From contig NZ_OX044366.1 of NCBI RefSeq assembly GCF_943846705.1, forward strand, positions 3,348,001 to 3,412,000: a DNA stretch of 64,000 bases. Direction: 5' to 3'. Positions 51,167 to 60,760 of the stretch are shown here, one piece after another. Position 1 is the first letter of the stretch, and each line of letters opens with the position of its first letter. This DNA is from an uncultured Pseudomonas sp. GTDB taxonomy: Bacteria; Pseudomonadota; Gammaproteobacteria; Pseudomonadales; Pseudomonadaceae. Under the pieces are notes generated by a model. It searched no databases and was not told the origin of the DNA. It was given only the letters and a program-made list of their open reading frames with translations. The position numbers and the translations under genes were made by a program.

Positions 51167-51190
51167 ATCATTCTGGTTGATACATATCTT
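51167..51190 (+). promoter_or_regulatory. MexT (nod-box-like) binding site upstream of mexE
   Basis: ATCA (51167-51170), a 5-nt spacer and GTTGAT (51176-51181) match the MexT pattern ATCA-N5-GTCGAT-N4-ACYAT with one mismatch in the core; the last block ATCTT is weaker. It lies 77 bp upstream of the mexE start. Confidence 0.6.
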
Positions 51191-51266
51191 CGAATTGTTC
51201 GATTCGCCGTAATAGAGCCCTCGCCGCAGACTCCGCCTCCTCACAAGACCCAAGGGCGGAGTACAC

Positions 51267-52508
51267 ATGGCGCAGACCAATACAAATCACTGGCATTTTC
51301 CGCTGACCCTTGTCGCGGTGCTGTTCTTGAGCGCGTGTGGCAAGGCACCGCAAAGCGCACAACAAATGCCGCCTGCCAAAGTCAGTGTGGCGCCAGTAAT
51401 CGAACAGCCGATAACCGAGTGGGACGAATTCACCGGTCGCCTAGAAGCCCCCGAGTCAGTGGATATTCGCCCACGGGTCTCCGGCCTGGTTGACCGCGTC
51501 GCCTTCAATGAAGGCAGTTTGGTGAAAAAAGGCGACCTGCTGTTTCAGATTGACCCGCGCCCCTTCCAGGCGGAGGTCAAACGCCTTGAAGCCCAGTTGC
51601 AGCAAGCCCGCGCCAGCTACGCCCGGACCCAAAGCGAAGCCAATCGCGGCGAACGTCTGCGCCACAGCAACGCCATTTCTGCCGAATTAGCCGATGCCCG
51701 CGCCAGTGCGGCAGCTGAAGCCAAAGCGGCCGTCGCAGGTATCCAGGCGCAACTCGACAACGCGCGCCTCAACCTCAGTTTTACCCGTGTTACCGCGCCG
51801 ATTGATGGGCGTGTCAGCCGTGCAGAAATCACCGAAGGCAACCTGGTCAATGCCGGGCAAAGCCACCTAACGACCCTGGTGAGCACGGACAAGGTCTACG
51901 CCTATTTCGACGCCGACGAGCGCGTATTCCTTAAATACGTCGAGCTGGCGCGTCAGGCCGGCGCTCAAGCCCGCGATGCCAGTCCGGTCTATCTGGGGCT
52001 TTCCAACGAAGACGGCCATCCCCACCTGGGCCAGTTGGATTTTCTCGATAACCAAGTCAACCCGCAAACCGGCACCATCCGTGGCCGTGCGGTCTTCGAT
52101 AACCACGACGGGCGCTTTACCCCTGGCCTCTACGCACGCCTCAAGCTGGTGGGCAGCAGCCAATACACGGCCGCGCTGATCAAGGACGAAGCCGTCGGCA
52201 CCGACTTGGGGAAGAAGTTCGTGCTGGTGCTCGATAAGGACAACGCGGTGCAGTACCGGGCGATTGAGCTGGGGCCGAAGCTGGAAGGCCTGCGCATCGT
52301 GCGCAGCGGTCTGGCCAAAGGCGAGCAGATCGTGGTCAACGGTTTGCAACGCGCGTTCCCCGGCGCAACGGTCGATCCGCAAAGCGTCCCGATGGCCGAT
52401 GAGCAGACCCAAGCGCTATTAAGCGAACAACGTCAGGCCATCGAGCGCCATACCCCTCGTGGGCTCACGGTGAAAAACATCTCCGCCAGCCCTGCACCAC
52501 GCGGATAA
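51267..52508 (+). CDS. mexE: RND efflux periplasmic adaptor (MexE-like)
   Basis: A 413-residue membrane-fusion lipoprotein. The lipobox is LFLSACGK, with Cys near residue 25. The lipoyl half-motif VDIRPRVSGLVDRVAFNEG, the coiled-coil hairpin (about residues 105-165) and the beta-barrel domain follow in order. It bridges the MexF pump and the OprN channel. The mexF gene begins 14 bp later, so the operon is mexEF-oprN. By analogy it exports chloramphenicol, fluoroquinolones and quinolone-signal precursors, which is inferred from the family. Confidence 0.94.
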   Translation: MAQTNTNHWHFPLTLVAVLFLSACGKAPQSAQQMPPAKVSVAPVIEQPITEWDEFTGRLEAPESVDIRPRVSGLVDRVAFNEGSLVKKGDLLFQIDPRPFQAEVKRLEAQLQQARASYARTQSEANRGERLRHSNAISAELADARASAAAEAKAAVAGIQAQLDNARLNLSFTRVTAPIDGRVSRAEITEGNLVNAGQSHLTTLVSTDKVYAYFDADERVFLKYVELARQAGAQARDASPVYLGLSNEDGHPHLGQLDFLDNQVNPQTGTIRGRAVFDNHDGRFTPGLYARLKLVGSSQYTAALIKDEAVGTDLGKKFVLVLDKDNAVQYRAIELGPKLEGLRIVRSGLAKGEQIVVNGLQRAFPGATVDPQSVPMADEQTQALLSEQRQAIERHTPRGLTVKNISASPAPRG

Positions 52509-52522
52509 CAGGTAAAACGACG

Positions 52523-55500
52523 ATGAATTTTTCGCAATTCTTTATTCAGCGGCCGATCTTCGCGGCAGTGCTGTCACTGTTGATCCTGATCGGCGGCGCA
52601 ATCTCGCTGTTTCAGTTGCCGATCAGCGAATACCCGGAGGTCGTACCGCCCACCGTGGTGGTGCGCGCCAGCTTCCCCGGGGCTAACCCCAAAGTGATCG
52701 GTGAAACCGTGGCCTCGCCGCTGGAGCAAGCGATTACCGGCGTGGAAGGCATGCTCTATATGTCGTCCCAAGGCACTGCCGACGGCAAGATGACCCTGAC
52801 CCTGACCTTCGCCCTGGGTACTGACCTGGACAAAGCCCAGGTGCAGGTGCAGAACCGTGTGACCCGCACCATGCCGACCCTGCCCACTGAAGTACAGCGC
52901 CTCGGCGTCACCGTCGACAAGGCCTCGCCGGACCTGACCATGGTGGTGCACCTGACCTCACCGGACGACCGCTACGACATGCTGTATCTGTCCAACTACG
53001 CCGCGCTCAACGTAAAGGACGAGTTGGCGCGCCTGGATGGTGTGGGTGATGTGCAGCTGTTTGGTCTGGGTAACTACTCGCTGCGTGTATGGCTGGACCC
53101 GAACAAAGTCGCCTCGCGGGGCCTCACCGCCGCGGACGTGGTCAATGCCATCCGCGAGCAAAACCGCCAAGTCGCCGCCGGCTCGCTCGGTGCGCCGCCG
53201 TCTGATGCCGGCAATAGCTTCCAGTTGTCGATCAACACCCAGGGCCGTTTGGTATCAGAGGAAGAGTTCGAGAACATCATCATCCGCGCCGGCGAGCACG
53301 GCGAAATCACTCGTCTGAAGGACATCGCCCGCATCGAACTGGGCTCCAGCCAATATGCGTTGCGCTCGCTGCTCAACAACAAACCGGCGGTGGCCATTCC
53401 GGTGTTCCAACGCCCCGGCTCCAACGCCATTGAGATCTCCGATGCGGTGCGCTCGCGCATGGCCGAGCTGAAACAAAGCTTCCCGCAGGGTGTGGACTTT
53501 GAGATCGTCTACGACCCCACCATCTTCGTCCGTGGCTCCATCGAAGCGGTGGTACACACCTTGCTTGAAGCCATCATCCTGGTGGTGCTGGTGGTGATTG
53601 TGTTCCTGCAAACCTGGCGCGCCTCGATCATCCCGCTGGCTGCCGTGCCGGTGTCCTTGATCGGCACCTTTGCCGTGATGCACATGTTTGGCTTCTCGCT
53701 TAACGCGCTGTCGCTGTTCGGCCTGGTATTGGCCATTGGCATCGTGGTGGACGACGCGATCGTCGTGGTGGAGAACGTCGAGCGCAATATCGGCCTGGGT
53801 AAAACCCCGGTGGAAGCCACCCAACAGGCGATGAAAGAAGTCACCGGGCCGATCGTCGCCACGGCCCTGGTGCTCTGCGCGGTGTTTATCCCCACGGCGT
53901 TTATTTCCGGGCTTAGCGGGCAGTTCTACCAGCAGTTCGCCCTGACCATCGCGATCTCCACGGTGATCTCGGCGTTTAACTCACTGACCCTGTCCCCTGC
54001 CCTGGCCGCTGTGCTGTTGAAAAGCCACGACGCGCCGAAAGACCGTTTCTCCAAGGTGCTCGATAAGCTGTTTGGTGGCTGGTTGTTCACGCCATTTAAC
54101 CGGGCATTCGAGCGTGCCAGCCATGGCTATGTCGGCACCGTAAAGCGCGTACTGCGCGGCAGCGGTATCGCCCTGTTTATTTATGCCGGGCTGATGGGCC
54201 TGACTTACCTGGGCTTCGCCACTACGCCGAGCGGCTTTGTACCGGCGCAGGACAAACAATACCTGGTGGCCTTCGCCCAGTTGCCGGACGCGGCAACCCT
54301 GGATCGCACCGAAGCAGTGATTAAAGAGATGTCGGAAATCGCCGGTAAACACCCCGGCGTGGCCAACACCGTGGCCTTCCCCGGTCTGTCGATCAACGGT
54401 TTCACCAACAGCCCGAACAGCGGCATCGTCTTCACCCCGCTCAAGGCGTTTGATGAGCGCAGTGACCCGTCGATGAGTGCCAATGCAATTGCCGCAGAGT
54501 TGAATGCGCAGTTCAGCGAGATTCAGGACGCCTATATCGCCATCTTCCCGCCACCACCGGTACAGGGCCTGGGCACCATCGGCGGCTTCCGCTTGCAGGT
54601 GCAGGACCGCGGCAACCTCGGCTATGACGCGCTGTTTGTACAAACCCAGAATATCATTGCCAAGGCCCGACAACTGCCGGAGTTGAATCCGATGTCGGTG
54701 TTCACCAGCTACCAGGTCAACGTGCCGCAGATCGATGCTGCAATTGACCGCGACAAAGCCAAGATTCACGGCGTTGCCATTAGCGACATCTTCGACACCA
54801 TGCAGATCTACCTGGGGTCGCTGTACGCCAACGATTTCAACCGCTTTGGCCGTACCTATCAGGTCAACGTGCAGGCCGAGCAGCAGTTCCGCCTGGAGCC
54901 GGAGCAGATCGGCCAACTCAAGGTGCGCAACAACCGGGGCGAAATGGTGCCGCTGTCGGCCTTCCTCAAGGTCAGCCCGAGCTCCGGCCCGGACCGGGTG
55001 ATGCACTACAACGGCTTCCTCACGGCTGAGATCAACGGTGCCGCAGCCCCCGGTTACAGTTCCGGTCAGGCTGAGGCGGCGATGGCCAACCTGCTCAAAG
55101 AAGAGTTGCCCAAGGGCATGAGTTTCGAGTGGACCGACCTCACCTACCAGCAGATCCTCGCCGGTAACAGCGCGATCTTCGTCTTCCCGCTCTGCGTGCT
55201 GCTGGCCTTCCTGGTGCTGGCCGCCCAGTACGAAAGCTGGAGCCTGCCGCTGGCGGTGATTCTGATCGTGCCGATGACGTTGCTGTCGGCCATTACCGGG
55301 GTGATTTTGACCGGTGGCGACAACAACATCTTTACCCAGATCGGCCTGATTGTTCTGGTGGGACTGGCCTGTAAAAACGCCATCCTGATCGTCGAATTTG
55401 CCAAGGAGAAACAGGAAGAAGGCATGGACCGCGTCGCTGCGGTTCTGGAAGCCTGCCGCCTGCGCCTGCGGCCGATTCTGATGACCAGTTTCGCCTTTAT

Positions 55501-55702
55501 CATGGGTGTGGTGCCGTTGGTGTTGTCCTCGGGCGCGGGCGCGGAAATGCGCCACGCCATGGGGGTGGCGGTATTCAGCGGGATGCTTGGGGTGACCTTC
55601 TTCGGCCTGTTGCTGACCCCGTTGTTCTATGTGTTGATTCGCGGTTTCGTAGAGAAACGTGAGGCGCAAAAAGCGGCCAACGTGCAGGAGGTGCAGGGAT
55701 GA
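52523..55702 (+). CDS. mexF: RND efflux transporter (MexF-like)
   Basis: A 1059-residue inner-membrane proton-driven pump of the HAE1 family, the standard MexF length. It begins MNFSQFFIQRPIFAAVLSLL, helix 4 carries the proton-relay Asp pair in GIVVDDAIVVVENVERN, and the second half repeats the fold with VPMTLLSAITGVILTG and LVGLACKNAILIVEFAKE. Two large periplasmic loops (about residues 40-340 and 560-870) form the drug-binding porter domain. It works as a trimer with MexE and OprN. The stop overlaps the oprN start. Confidence 0.96.
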   Translation: MNFSQFFIQRPIFAAVLSLLILIGGAISLFQLPISEYPEVVPPTVVVRASFPGANPKVIGETVASPLEQAITGVEGMLYMSSQGTADGKMTLTLTFALGTDLDKAQVQVQNRVTRTMPTLPTEVQRLGVTVDKASPDLTMVVHLTSPDDRYDMLYLSNYAALNVKDELARLDGVGDVQLFGLGNYSLRVWLDPNKVASRGLTAADVVNAIREQNRQVAAGSLGAPPSDAGNSFQLSINTQGRLVSEEEFENIIIRAGEHGEITRLKDIARIELGSSQYALRSLLNNKPAVAIPVFQRPGSNAIEISDAVRSRMAELKQSFPQGVDFEIVYDPTIFVRGSIEAVVHTLLEAIILVVLVVIVFLQTWRASIIPLAAVPVSLIGTFAVMHMFGFSLNALSLFGLVLAIGIVVDDAIVVVENVERNIGLGKTPVEATQQAMKEVTGPIVATALVLCAVFIPTAFISGLSGQFYQQFALTIAISTVISAFNSLTLSPALAAVLLKSHDAPKDRFSKVLDKLFGGWLFTPFNRAFERASHGYVGTVKRVLRGSGIALFIYAGLMGLTYLGFATTPSGFVPAQDKQYLVAFAQLPDAATLDRTEAVIKEMSEIAGKHPGVANTVAFPGLSINGFTNSPNSGIVFTPLKAFDERSDPSMSANAIAAELNAQFSEIQDAYIAIFPPPPVQGLGTIGGFRLQVQDRGNLGYDALFVQTQNIIAKARQLPELNPMSVFTSYQVNVPQIDAAIDRDKAKIHGVAISDIFDTMQIYLGSLYANDFNRFGRTYQVNVQAEQQFRLEPEQIGQLKVRNNRGEMVPLSAFLKVSPSSGPDRVMHYNGFLTAEINGAAAPGYSSGQAEAAMANLLKEELPKGMSFEWTDLTYQQILAGNSAIFVFPLCVLLAFLVLAAQYESWSLPLAVILIVPMTLLSAITGVILTGGDNNIFTQIGLIVLVGLACKNAILIVEFAKEKQEEGMDRVAAVLEACRLRLRPILMTSFAFIMGVVPLVLSSGAGAEMRHAMGVAVFSGMLGVTFFGLLLTPLFYVLIRGFVEKREAQKAANVQEVQG

Positions 55703-57087
55703 AAGCCTTTGCCCCCGCTCTCTTCGCACTCGCTTTGTCCGCTTGCGCTGTTGGCCCAAACTATCAGACTCCGCAGCCGGCAGCCGTCGCGCTGCACAGC
55801 GCACAAGGCAATAACTACGATCGCTCGCACTTTGAAGCCAGTTGGTGGCAGCAGTTCGACGACCCCATCCTCAATCAGTTGGTCGAGCAGTCGCTGCAGG
55901 AAAACCGCGAACTACGCGTGGCCTTTGCCCGCTTACGTGCGGCACAAGCTATTCGTGATGACCTCGGCAATGACCAGCTGCCAACTGTCACCAGCCGCAC
56001 CAGTGGCGAATTTGGTAAAGCACAACAACCAGGGGTTACCGAGCAACGCGTGCGCGGTGAGCGCTACGACCTCGGTCTGGATATGCTCTGGGAACTGGAC
56101 CTGTTTGGCCGTATCCAGCGCCAACTGGAGGCTAGCGATGCCGAGCTGGAGGTGGCCGAAGCGGATTACCAGCAGCTACAAGTCAGCCTGATCGCCGAGC
56201 TGGTAAATGCTTATGGCAGCCTGCGTGGCGCGCAATTGCGCGAGCACATCGCCCGCGCCAACCTGAAAAACCAGCAAGCATCACGCGCACTTACCGAGCA
56301 ACTGCGTGAGGCGGGTATTGGCAGTCAACTCGATGTGCTGCGTAGCGATGCCCGCCTGGCCGGCACTGAGGCCAGCGTGCCGCAATTGCAGGCGCAGCAG
56401 CAGCGTGCGCAGAACCGCATCGCCACCTTGCTCGGCCTGCGCCCGGAACAACTGACGATTGATCTGTCACCACAAGCCCTGCCTGCCATTGCCAAAGCGC
56501 TACCCATTGGCGACCCCGGCGAGTTGTTGCGGCGGCGCCCCGATATTCGTGCTGCCGAACGGCAACTGGCCGCCGCTACCGCGACTATCGGCGTGGCCAC
56601 GGCCGATCTGTTCCCACGGGTGAGCCTGTCGAGCTTCCTGGGTTTTACCGCCGGGCGTGGTTCGCAGTTGGGTTCATCGGCGGCGCAAGCCTGGAGTATT
56701 GCCCCGAGCATCAGCTGGGCCGCGTTTGACCTTGGCAGCGTGCGTGCTCGCCTGCGCGGGGCTGAAGCCAACGCCGATGGTGCGCTAGCCAACTATGAAC
56801 AACAGGTGCTGTTGGCGCTGGAAGAGACGGCCAATGCCTTTAGTGATTACGGCAAACGTCAACAGCGCCTGCTCGCCCTGCTGCGCCAATCCGATGCCAG
56901 TCGCGCAGCCGCCGAACAGGCGGCCGTGCGCTACCGCGAAGGTGAAGTGGATTTTCTGGTGCTGCTCGACGCCGAACGTGAACGGCTCAGCGCTGAAGAT
57001 GCTCAGGCTCAAGCAGAGGTGGAGTTGTATCGCGCGATTGTCGCCATCTACAAGGCGCTCGGCGGTGGTTGGCAACCGGACGCCTAG
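55699..57087 (+). CDS. oprN: Outer-membrane efflux channel lipoprotein (OprN-like)
   Basis: A 462-residue TolC-like factor of the NodT family. The lipobox FALALSACAVGPNY places the lipidated Cys near residue 16. The two repeated OEP domains show SWWQQFDDPILNQLVEQSL, ELDLFGRIQRQLEASDAE and the second-half SISWAAFDLGSVRARLRGAE-type strand, matching the family's internal repeat. It forms the trimeric outer-membrane exit of the pump. Its ATG overlaps the mexF stop (ATGA), and a strong terminator follows. Confidence 0.94.
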   Translation: MKAFAPALFALALSACAVGPNYQTPQPAAVALHSAQGNNYDRSHFEASWWQQFDDPILNQLVEQSLQENRELRVAFARLRAAQAIRDDLGNDQLPTVTSRTSGEFGKAQQPGVTEQRVRGERYDLGLDMLWELDLFGRIQRQLEASDAELEVAEADYQQLQVSLIAELVNAYGSLRGAQLREHIARANLKNQQASRALTEQLREAGIGSQLDVLRSDARLAGTEASVPQLQAQQQRAQNRIATLLGLRPEQLTIDLSPQALPAIAKALPIGDPGELLRRRPDIRAAERQLAAATATIGVATADLFPRVSLSSFLGFTAGRGSQLGSSAAQAWSIAPSISWAAFDLGSVRARLRGAEANADGALANYEQQVLLALEETANAFSDYGKRQQRLLALLRQSDASRAAAEQAAVRYREGEVDFLVLLDAERERLSAEDAQAQAEVELYRAIVAIYKALGGGWQPDA

Positions 57088-57130
57088 CACCTAGCAAACG
57101 CTCCCAGGTTGGCCTGGCCAACCTTTTTCG

Positions 57131-57166
57131 CCCCACGGCAGTTGCTCCTTGCCGTGGGGTTTTTTT
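57131..57166 (+). terminator. Rho-independent terminator of mexEF-oprN
   Basis: CCCCACGGCA (57131-57140) pairs perfectly with TGCCGTGGGG (57150-57159) and is followed by seven T residues. Confidence 0.92.
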
Positions 57167-57262
57167 ATTGGTGTTGAGCGGGGTTATATAAAACTAGTGC
57201 GAGAAACTGCACTGAATCACTGGGGATGCGCGGCCAGCCTTTTGCATTCGCCAGTTATATGC

Positions 57263-58021
57263 TCAGTGGTTTGTTGCTTTCTTCTTGGCACTTGGCAGCA
57301 GGTGCGAGAACACGGCGTGCAGGTCGTCAGATGCAGTGTCGCCATCCAGGTTGAGCTTGGCGTCAACGCTGTCCATGTGGCGCATCATCAGGTCCACTGC
57401 CACCTCGACGTTGCCGGCCTCAATGGCATCAATCACCTTGTCGTGCTCGGCATCGGAGCAATGCGCACGACTGTTGCTTTCATACAAGGCGATGATCAGC
57501 GAGGTTTGGGAAATCAGGCTGCGCAAAAAACCCAGCAGGGTCAGGTTGCCGGCAGCTTCTGCAAGCTTGAGGTGGAACTCGCCCGACAGGCGAATGCCCA
57601 TGCCACGGTCGCCACGGGCAAAACAATCGCGCTCATCAATTACCATCTGCCGCAGCGCCGCGATTTGCTCAGGCTTGGCATTCTTGCAGGCCAGTTCGGT
57701 AATTGCGCGTTCGATCATCCGCCGTACATAAAAAATTTGCCGGGCTTCTTCCGCGCCTGGGCTAGCCACCACCGCACCACGGTTAGGACGCAGCAGCACC
57801 ACGCCCTCATGAGCCAGACGCGATAAAGCACGGCGAATAATGGTGCGGCTTACGCCGAAAATTTCACCGAGCGCCTCTTCGCTGAGCTTGGTGCCAGGCG
57901 CCAAGCGCTGCTCAAGAATGGCATCGAATATGTGCGCATAAACGACATCGTCCTGAGTCCCGCTGCGAGTGGTCTTGCCTTCGCGCGTCTGCTTCTTAAG
58001 GGGCTGCAATTGTTCGTTCAT
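57263..58021 (-). CDS. GntR family regulator of the purine cluster
   Basis: A 252-residue GntR/FadR-type regulator. The winged helix has LAPGTKLSEEALGEIFGVSR and TIIRRALSRLAHEGVV, and the FCD domain follows with RRMIERAITELA and GEFHLKLAEAAGN. I start it at the ATG at 58021; an upstream in-frame ATG adds 12 basic residues. It opens the urate catabolism cluster and is divergent from the NCS2 permease gene. TTGTATACAA-type palindromes lie before the cluster's genes, including its own, so it probably controls the set with a purine intermediate as ligand. That control is inferred. Confidence 0.9.
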   Translation of the reverse strand: MNEQLQPLKKQTREGKTTRSGTQDDVVYAHIFDAILEQRLAPGTKLSEEALGEIFGVSRTIIRRALSRLAHEGVVLLRPNRGAVVASPGAEEARQIFYVRRMIERAITELACKNAKPEQIAALRQMVIDERDCFARGDRGMGIRLSGEFHLKLAEAAGNLTLLGFLRSLISQTSLIIALYESNSRAHCSDAEHDKVIDAIEAGNVEVAVDLMMRHMDSVDAKLNLDGDTASDDLHAVFSHLLPSAKKKATNH

Positions 58022-58131
58022 TGTGGCTCGTGTGGTCGTGGTTCGACGGAGGCTCATGCAACTTTCCCTGCCTGGCGGCCACCTTTGGGCAAGCTGCAGT
58101 CAGGAAAAATCAGAAATTAATAGTCTTTTCA

Positions 58132-58141
58132 TTGTACACAA
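58132..58141. promoter_or_regulatory. Candidate purine-cluster operator (own promoter of the GntR gene)
   Basis: TTGTACACAA, part of the palindrome ATTGT-AC-ACAAT, lies 110 bp upstream of the GntR start. It resembles the perfect TTGTATACAA sites at 58460 and 61444. Confidence 0.5.
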
Positions 58142-58459
58142 TGTGACCAGTTCGTATACATCCACTAAAGCATACCCTGTGTATTAACGTGCACTTATAC
58201 CTGCTTTTAGAGGTGTTTTTATGGCGATAAACGCGCAATGGCAACGCATTTTTCCGTGACGGGGTTTCCACGTGTCGGGTTAATCGCTGCGCAGTTAAGT
58301 CGCAGTTCTGCTGCAACCCTCTTCGACCTGAGCAAATCAAATAGATCACGCCCGCAAAAAATCAGTATCGCGGGGCATAGATCAGGGCATCTGCTAGTCG
58401 CGCATCAGCACGACTATCGGGTAAGCCGCGGTAATGGATGGAAACAGTATTTGCTTTTT

Positions 58460-58469
58460 TTGTATACAA
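58460..58469. promoter_or_regulatory. Candidate purine-cluster operator (NCS2 permease promoter)
   Basis: TTGTATACAA is a perfect 10-bp palindrome 145 bp upstream of the permease start. It is identical to the site at 61444-61453. Confidence 0.55.
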
Positions 58470-58614
58470 CAGCATAATCGGCCTCAGCGTTATTTCTTGA
58501 CCGTTAGGTCAGCTAAGTGCGCCGAAATATCCAATACACCACCTACCTCAGAAAGTCGCACAGTGCGCAGCACAGGCTTTGGGTGGCACACAACAAAAGA
58601 TGAGGATTACCCCT

Positions 58615-59964
58615 GTGGAAAGCGCTAAACAAGAACAATCGGCGACACAGTTGCAAGGCCTGAGCAAACGGGGCCTGCTTGACCGCTTCTTCAAGCTGAC
58701 CGAACACCGCACCAGCCTCAAAACCGAGGTGATTGCGGGCATAACCACGTTCTTCACCATGGTTTACATCATCTTCGTCAACCCCAGCATCATGGCAATA
58801 GCCGGTGTTGACCAGGGGGCTGCTTTTGTCGCGACCTGCGTTGGCGCGGCTCTGGGCTGCTTCCTCATGGGCCTCTATGCCAACTGGCCCGTGGGCCTGG
58901 CTCCAGGCATGGGCTTGAACGCGTTCTTTACCTTCACCGTGGTTGGCGACATGGGTTACAGCTGGGAAACCGCACTGGGTGCGGTATTCCTCTCCGGCAT
59001 CCTGTTTATGATCATGAGTCTGTCGCGCATCCGCGAGTGGCTGCTCAATAGCATCCCCATGAGTCTGCGCTTTGCCATGGGCGCCGGGGTCGGTTTATTC
59101 CTCGGGCTGATCGGCCTGAAAACCGCCGGCATCGTCGTCGACAGCCAGGCTACCTTGCTGACCATGGGTAGCTTCGCCAACCCCAATGCGCTGCTGGCCG
59201 CCATCTGCTTCCTGCTGATCGCTGTGCTGAGCCACCGCAACGTGTTCGGCGCCATTCTGTTCAGCATGCTGGCCGTCACGGGTATCGGCATGGCCATGGG
59301 CATGGTTGAGTACACCGGCATGGTGTCGATGCCGCCAAGCCTGGCCCCGACCTTCCTGGCGATGGATATTGCCGGTGCGTTCCAGGTTTCGATGATCAGC
59401 GTGGTGCTGTCGTTCCTTTTTGTGAACATGTTCGACACCGCCGGCACCCTGATGGGCGTTGCTCACCGCGCCAACCTGGTGGATGAGGACGGCAAAATCC
59501 AGAACCTGTCGCAGGCGCTGAAAGCCGACAGTACTTCCAGCGTCATCGGCTCGCTGGTTGGTTGCCCGCCTGTTACCAGCTATGTGGAAAGTGCTGCCGG
59601 TGTAGCCGCGGGTGGTCGTACTGGGCTGACGGCGGTAACGGTTGGTGTATTGTTTCTGGCGGCGATGTTCTTCGCGCCGCTGGCAGGGATGATCCCGGCC
59701 TACGCCACCGCTGGTGCGCTGATTTATGTAGCCATGTTGATGATGAGCGGCATGGCGCACATCGACTGGAAAGACAACACCGACACCATCCCCGCGATCG
59801 TTACTGTGGTGATGATGCCGCTGACCTTCTCCATTGCTAACGGGATTGCGCTGGGTTTTCTGACTTATGCAACCCTGAAGCTGTTGACCGGCCAGCGCGA
59901 TAAGGTATCGATTAGCCTGTACGTACTCTGCGGCATCTTTATTGCCAAGTTCGCTTTCCTGTAA
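58615..59964 (+). CDS. NCS2/AzgA-type purine permease
   Basis: A 449-residue inner-membrane symporter of the AzgA-like NCS2 branch (COG2252), which carries hypoxanthine, guanine, adenine or related purines. The family signature TTFFTMVYIIFVNPSIM lies in the first helix, with GLAPGMGLNAFFTFTVV and NMFDTAGTLMGVAHRA further on; about 12-14 helices are seen. I choose the GTG at 58615 because GAGGA sits 8 nt upstream; ATG at 58600 is the alternative. It brings in the purine that the following genes degrade, and a terminator follows it. Confidence 0.9.
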   Translation: MESAKQEQSATQLQGLSKRGLLDRFFKLTEHRTSLKTEVIAGITTFFTMVYIIFVNPSIMAIAGVDQGAAFVATCVGAALGCFLMGLYANWPVGLAPGMGLNAFFTFTVVGDMGYSWETALGAVFLSGILFMIMSLSRIREWLLNSIPMSLRFAMGAGVGLFLGLIGLKTAGIVVDSQATLLTMGSFANPNALLAAICFLLIAVLSHRNVFGAILFSMLAVTGIGMAMGMVEYTGMVSMPPSLAPTFLAMDIAGAFQVSMISVVLSFLFVNMFDTAGTLMGVAHRANLVDEDGKIQNLSQALKADSTSSVIGSLVGCPPVTSYVESAAGVAAGGRTGLTAVTVGVLFLAAMFFAPLAGMIPAYATAGALIYVAMLMMSGMAHIDWKDNTDTIPAIVTVVMMPLTFSIANGIALGFLTYATLKLLTGQRDKVSISLYVLCGIFIAKFAFL

Positions 59965-59983
59965 GGTTGGCTGGCTAACACTC

Positions 59984-60012
59984 AAGCCCCGGCACGCTGT
60001 GCTGGGGCTTTT
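59984..60012 (+). terminator. Rho-independent terminator after the NCS2 permease gene
   Basis: AAGCCCCGGCAC (59984-59995) pairs with GTGCTGGGGCTT (59999-60010), one G-U pair, and runs into TTC. The short T-tail makes it moderate in strength, so read-through to the LysE gene is possible. Confidence 0.75.
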
Positions 60013-60031
60013 CACATCTGGAGAGTTGCTA

Positions 60032-60658
60032 ATGAACCTGGATACCTGGCTGTTGTTCGCCAGCGCTGCGCTGGTGGTGATTTTGATTCCCGGGCCGCTG
60101 TCGTTGCTGATGGTCAGTAACAGCCTGAACTATGGTCTACGCCGCTCGGCCCCGGCTTTTATTGGCGGGGTGTCTGCCTCGCTCTGCCTGTTGAGTGCTT
60201 CGGCACTTGGCTTGGGCGCATTGCTGCTGGCCTCCGAGCAGCTGTTCAGCCTGCTGAAAATAGTTGGCGCGCTGTACCTGTTTTATCTCGCCTGGCAAAG
60301 CTGGCAAGCCTCACGCCTGGCCGCTAAGCCTGTTGTAGCCGATGAACCGCCAGTCAACCCAAGCTATCGCAGCATGTTTTGGAAAGCTTTTGGCCTGGGA
60401 GCCAGCAACCCCAAGGACATCCTGTTCTTTGCCGCCTTCCTGCCGCAGTTCCTCAGCGCTGAACACGCCTTGCCTCAACAACTGCTGGTGATGATCGCCA
60501 CCTGGGCGGTGCTGGATCTGACCTGCAAGCTGTTCTATGGCCTCGGTGCACAGGGCGCGGCACGTCAGTTGCGCTCGGGCAAGGGGCAGGTGTGGTTCAA
60601 CCGCATCAGCGCGGCATTATTCGGTGGCGCGGGGGCCGCCTCGCTACTCAGCCGTTAA
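60032..60658 (+). CDS. LysE family exporter
   Basis: A 208-residue inner-membrane protein with about six helices and the RhtB/LysE start VVILIPGPLSLLMVSNSLNYG, then GLGASNPKDILFFAAFLPQF. Family members export amino acids or related small metabolites. GGAGAG precedes the ATG at 60032; a longer open frame starting within the permease gene is not supported. It follows the terminator of the permease gene and converges on hiuH. The cargo is unknown; an overflow product of purine nitrogen metabolism is a guess. Confidence 0.88.
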   Translation: MNLDTWLLFASAALVVILIPGPLSLLMVSNSLNYGLRRSAPAFIGGVSASLCLLSASALGLGALLLASEQLFSLLKIVGALYLFYLAWQSWQASRLAAKPVVADEPPVNPSYRSMFWKAFGLGASNPKDILFFAAFLPQFLSAEHALPQQLLVMIATWAVLDLTCKLFYGLGAQGAARQLRSGKGQVWFNRISAALFGGAGAASLLSR

Positions 60659-60692
60659 TAGCGCGACTAACCAATGGGCTAAGTTGCCGGCG

Positions 60693-60719
60693 AAAAAAAG
60701 CCCGCAGTGTGTACGGGCT
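60693..60719 (-). terminator. Rho-independent terminator of hiuH
   Basis: On the minus strand AGCCCG and CGGGCT (60699-60704 and 60714-60719) form a stem followed by seven T residues. It lies 42 bp past the hiuH stop. Confidence 0.8.
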
Positions 60720-60760
60720 AAGGACTCTTGAATTGAGTCAGAGGGTGACAAGCATTCGGT

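Noticed and set aside
53981..55804. 607-codon minus-strand open frame
   Set aside because: It is antisense to mexF and has shadow composition rich in His, Gln and Arg, with no ribosome site or domain.
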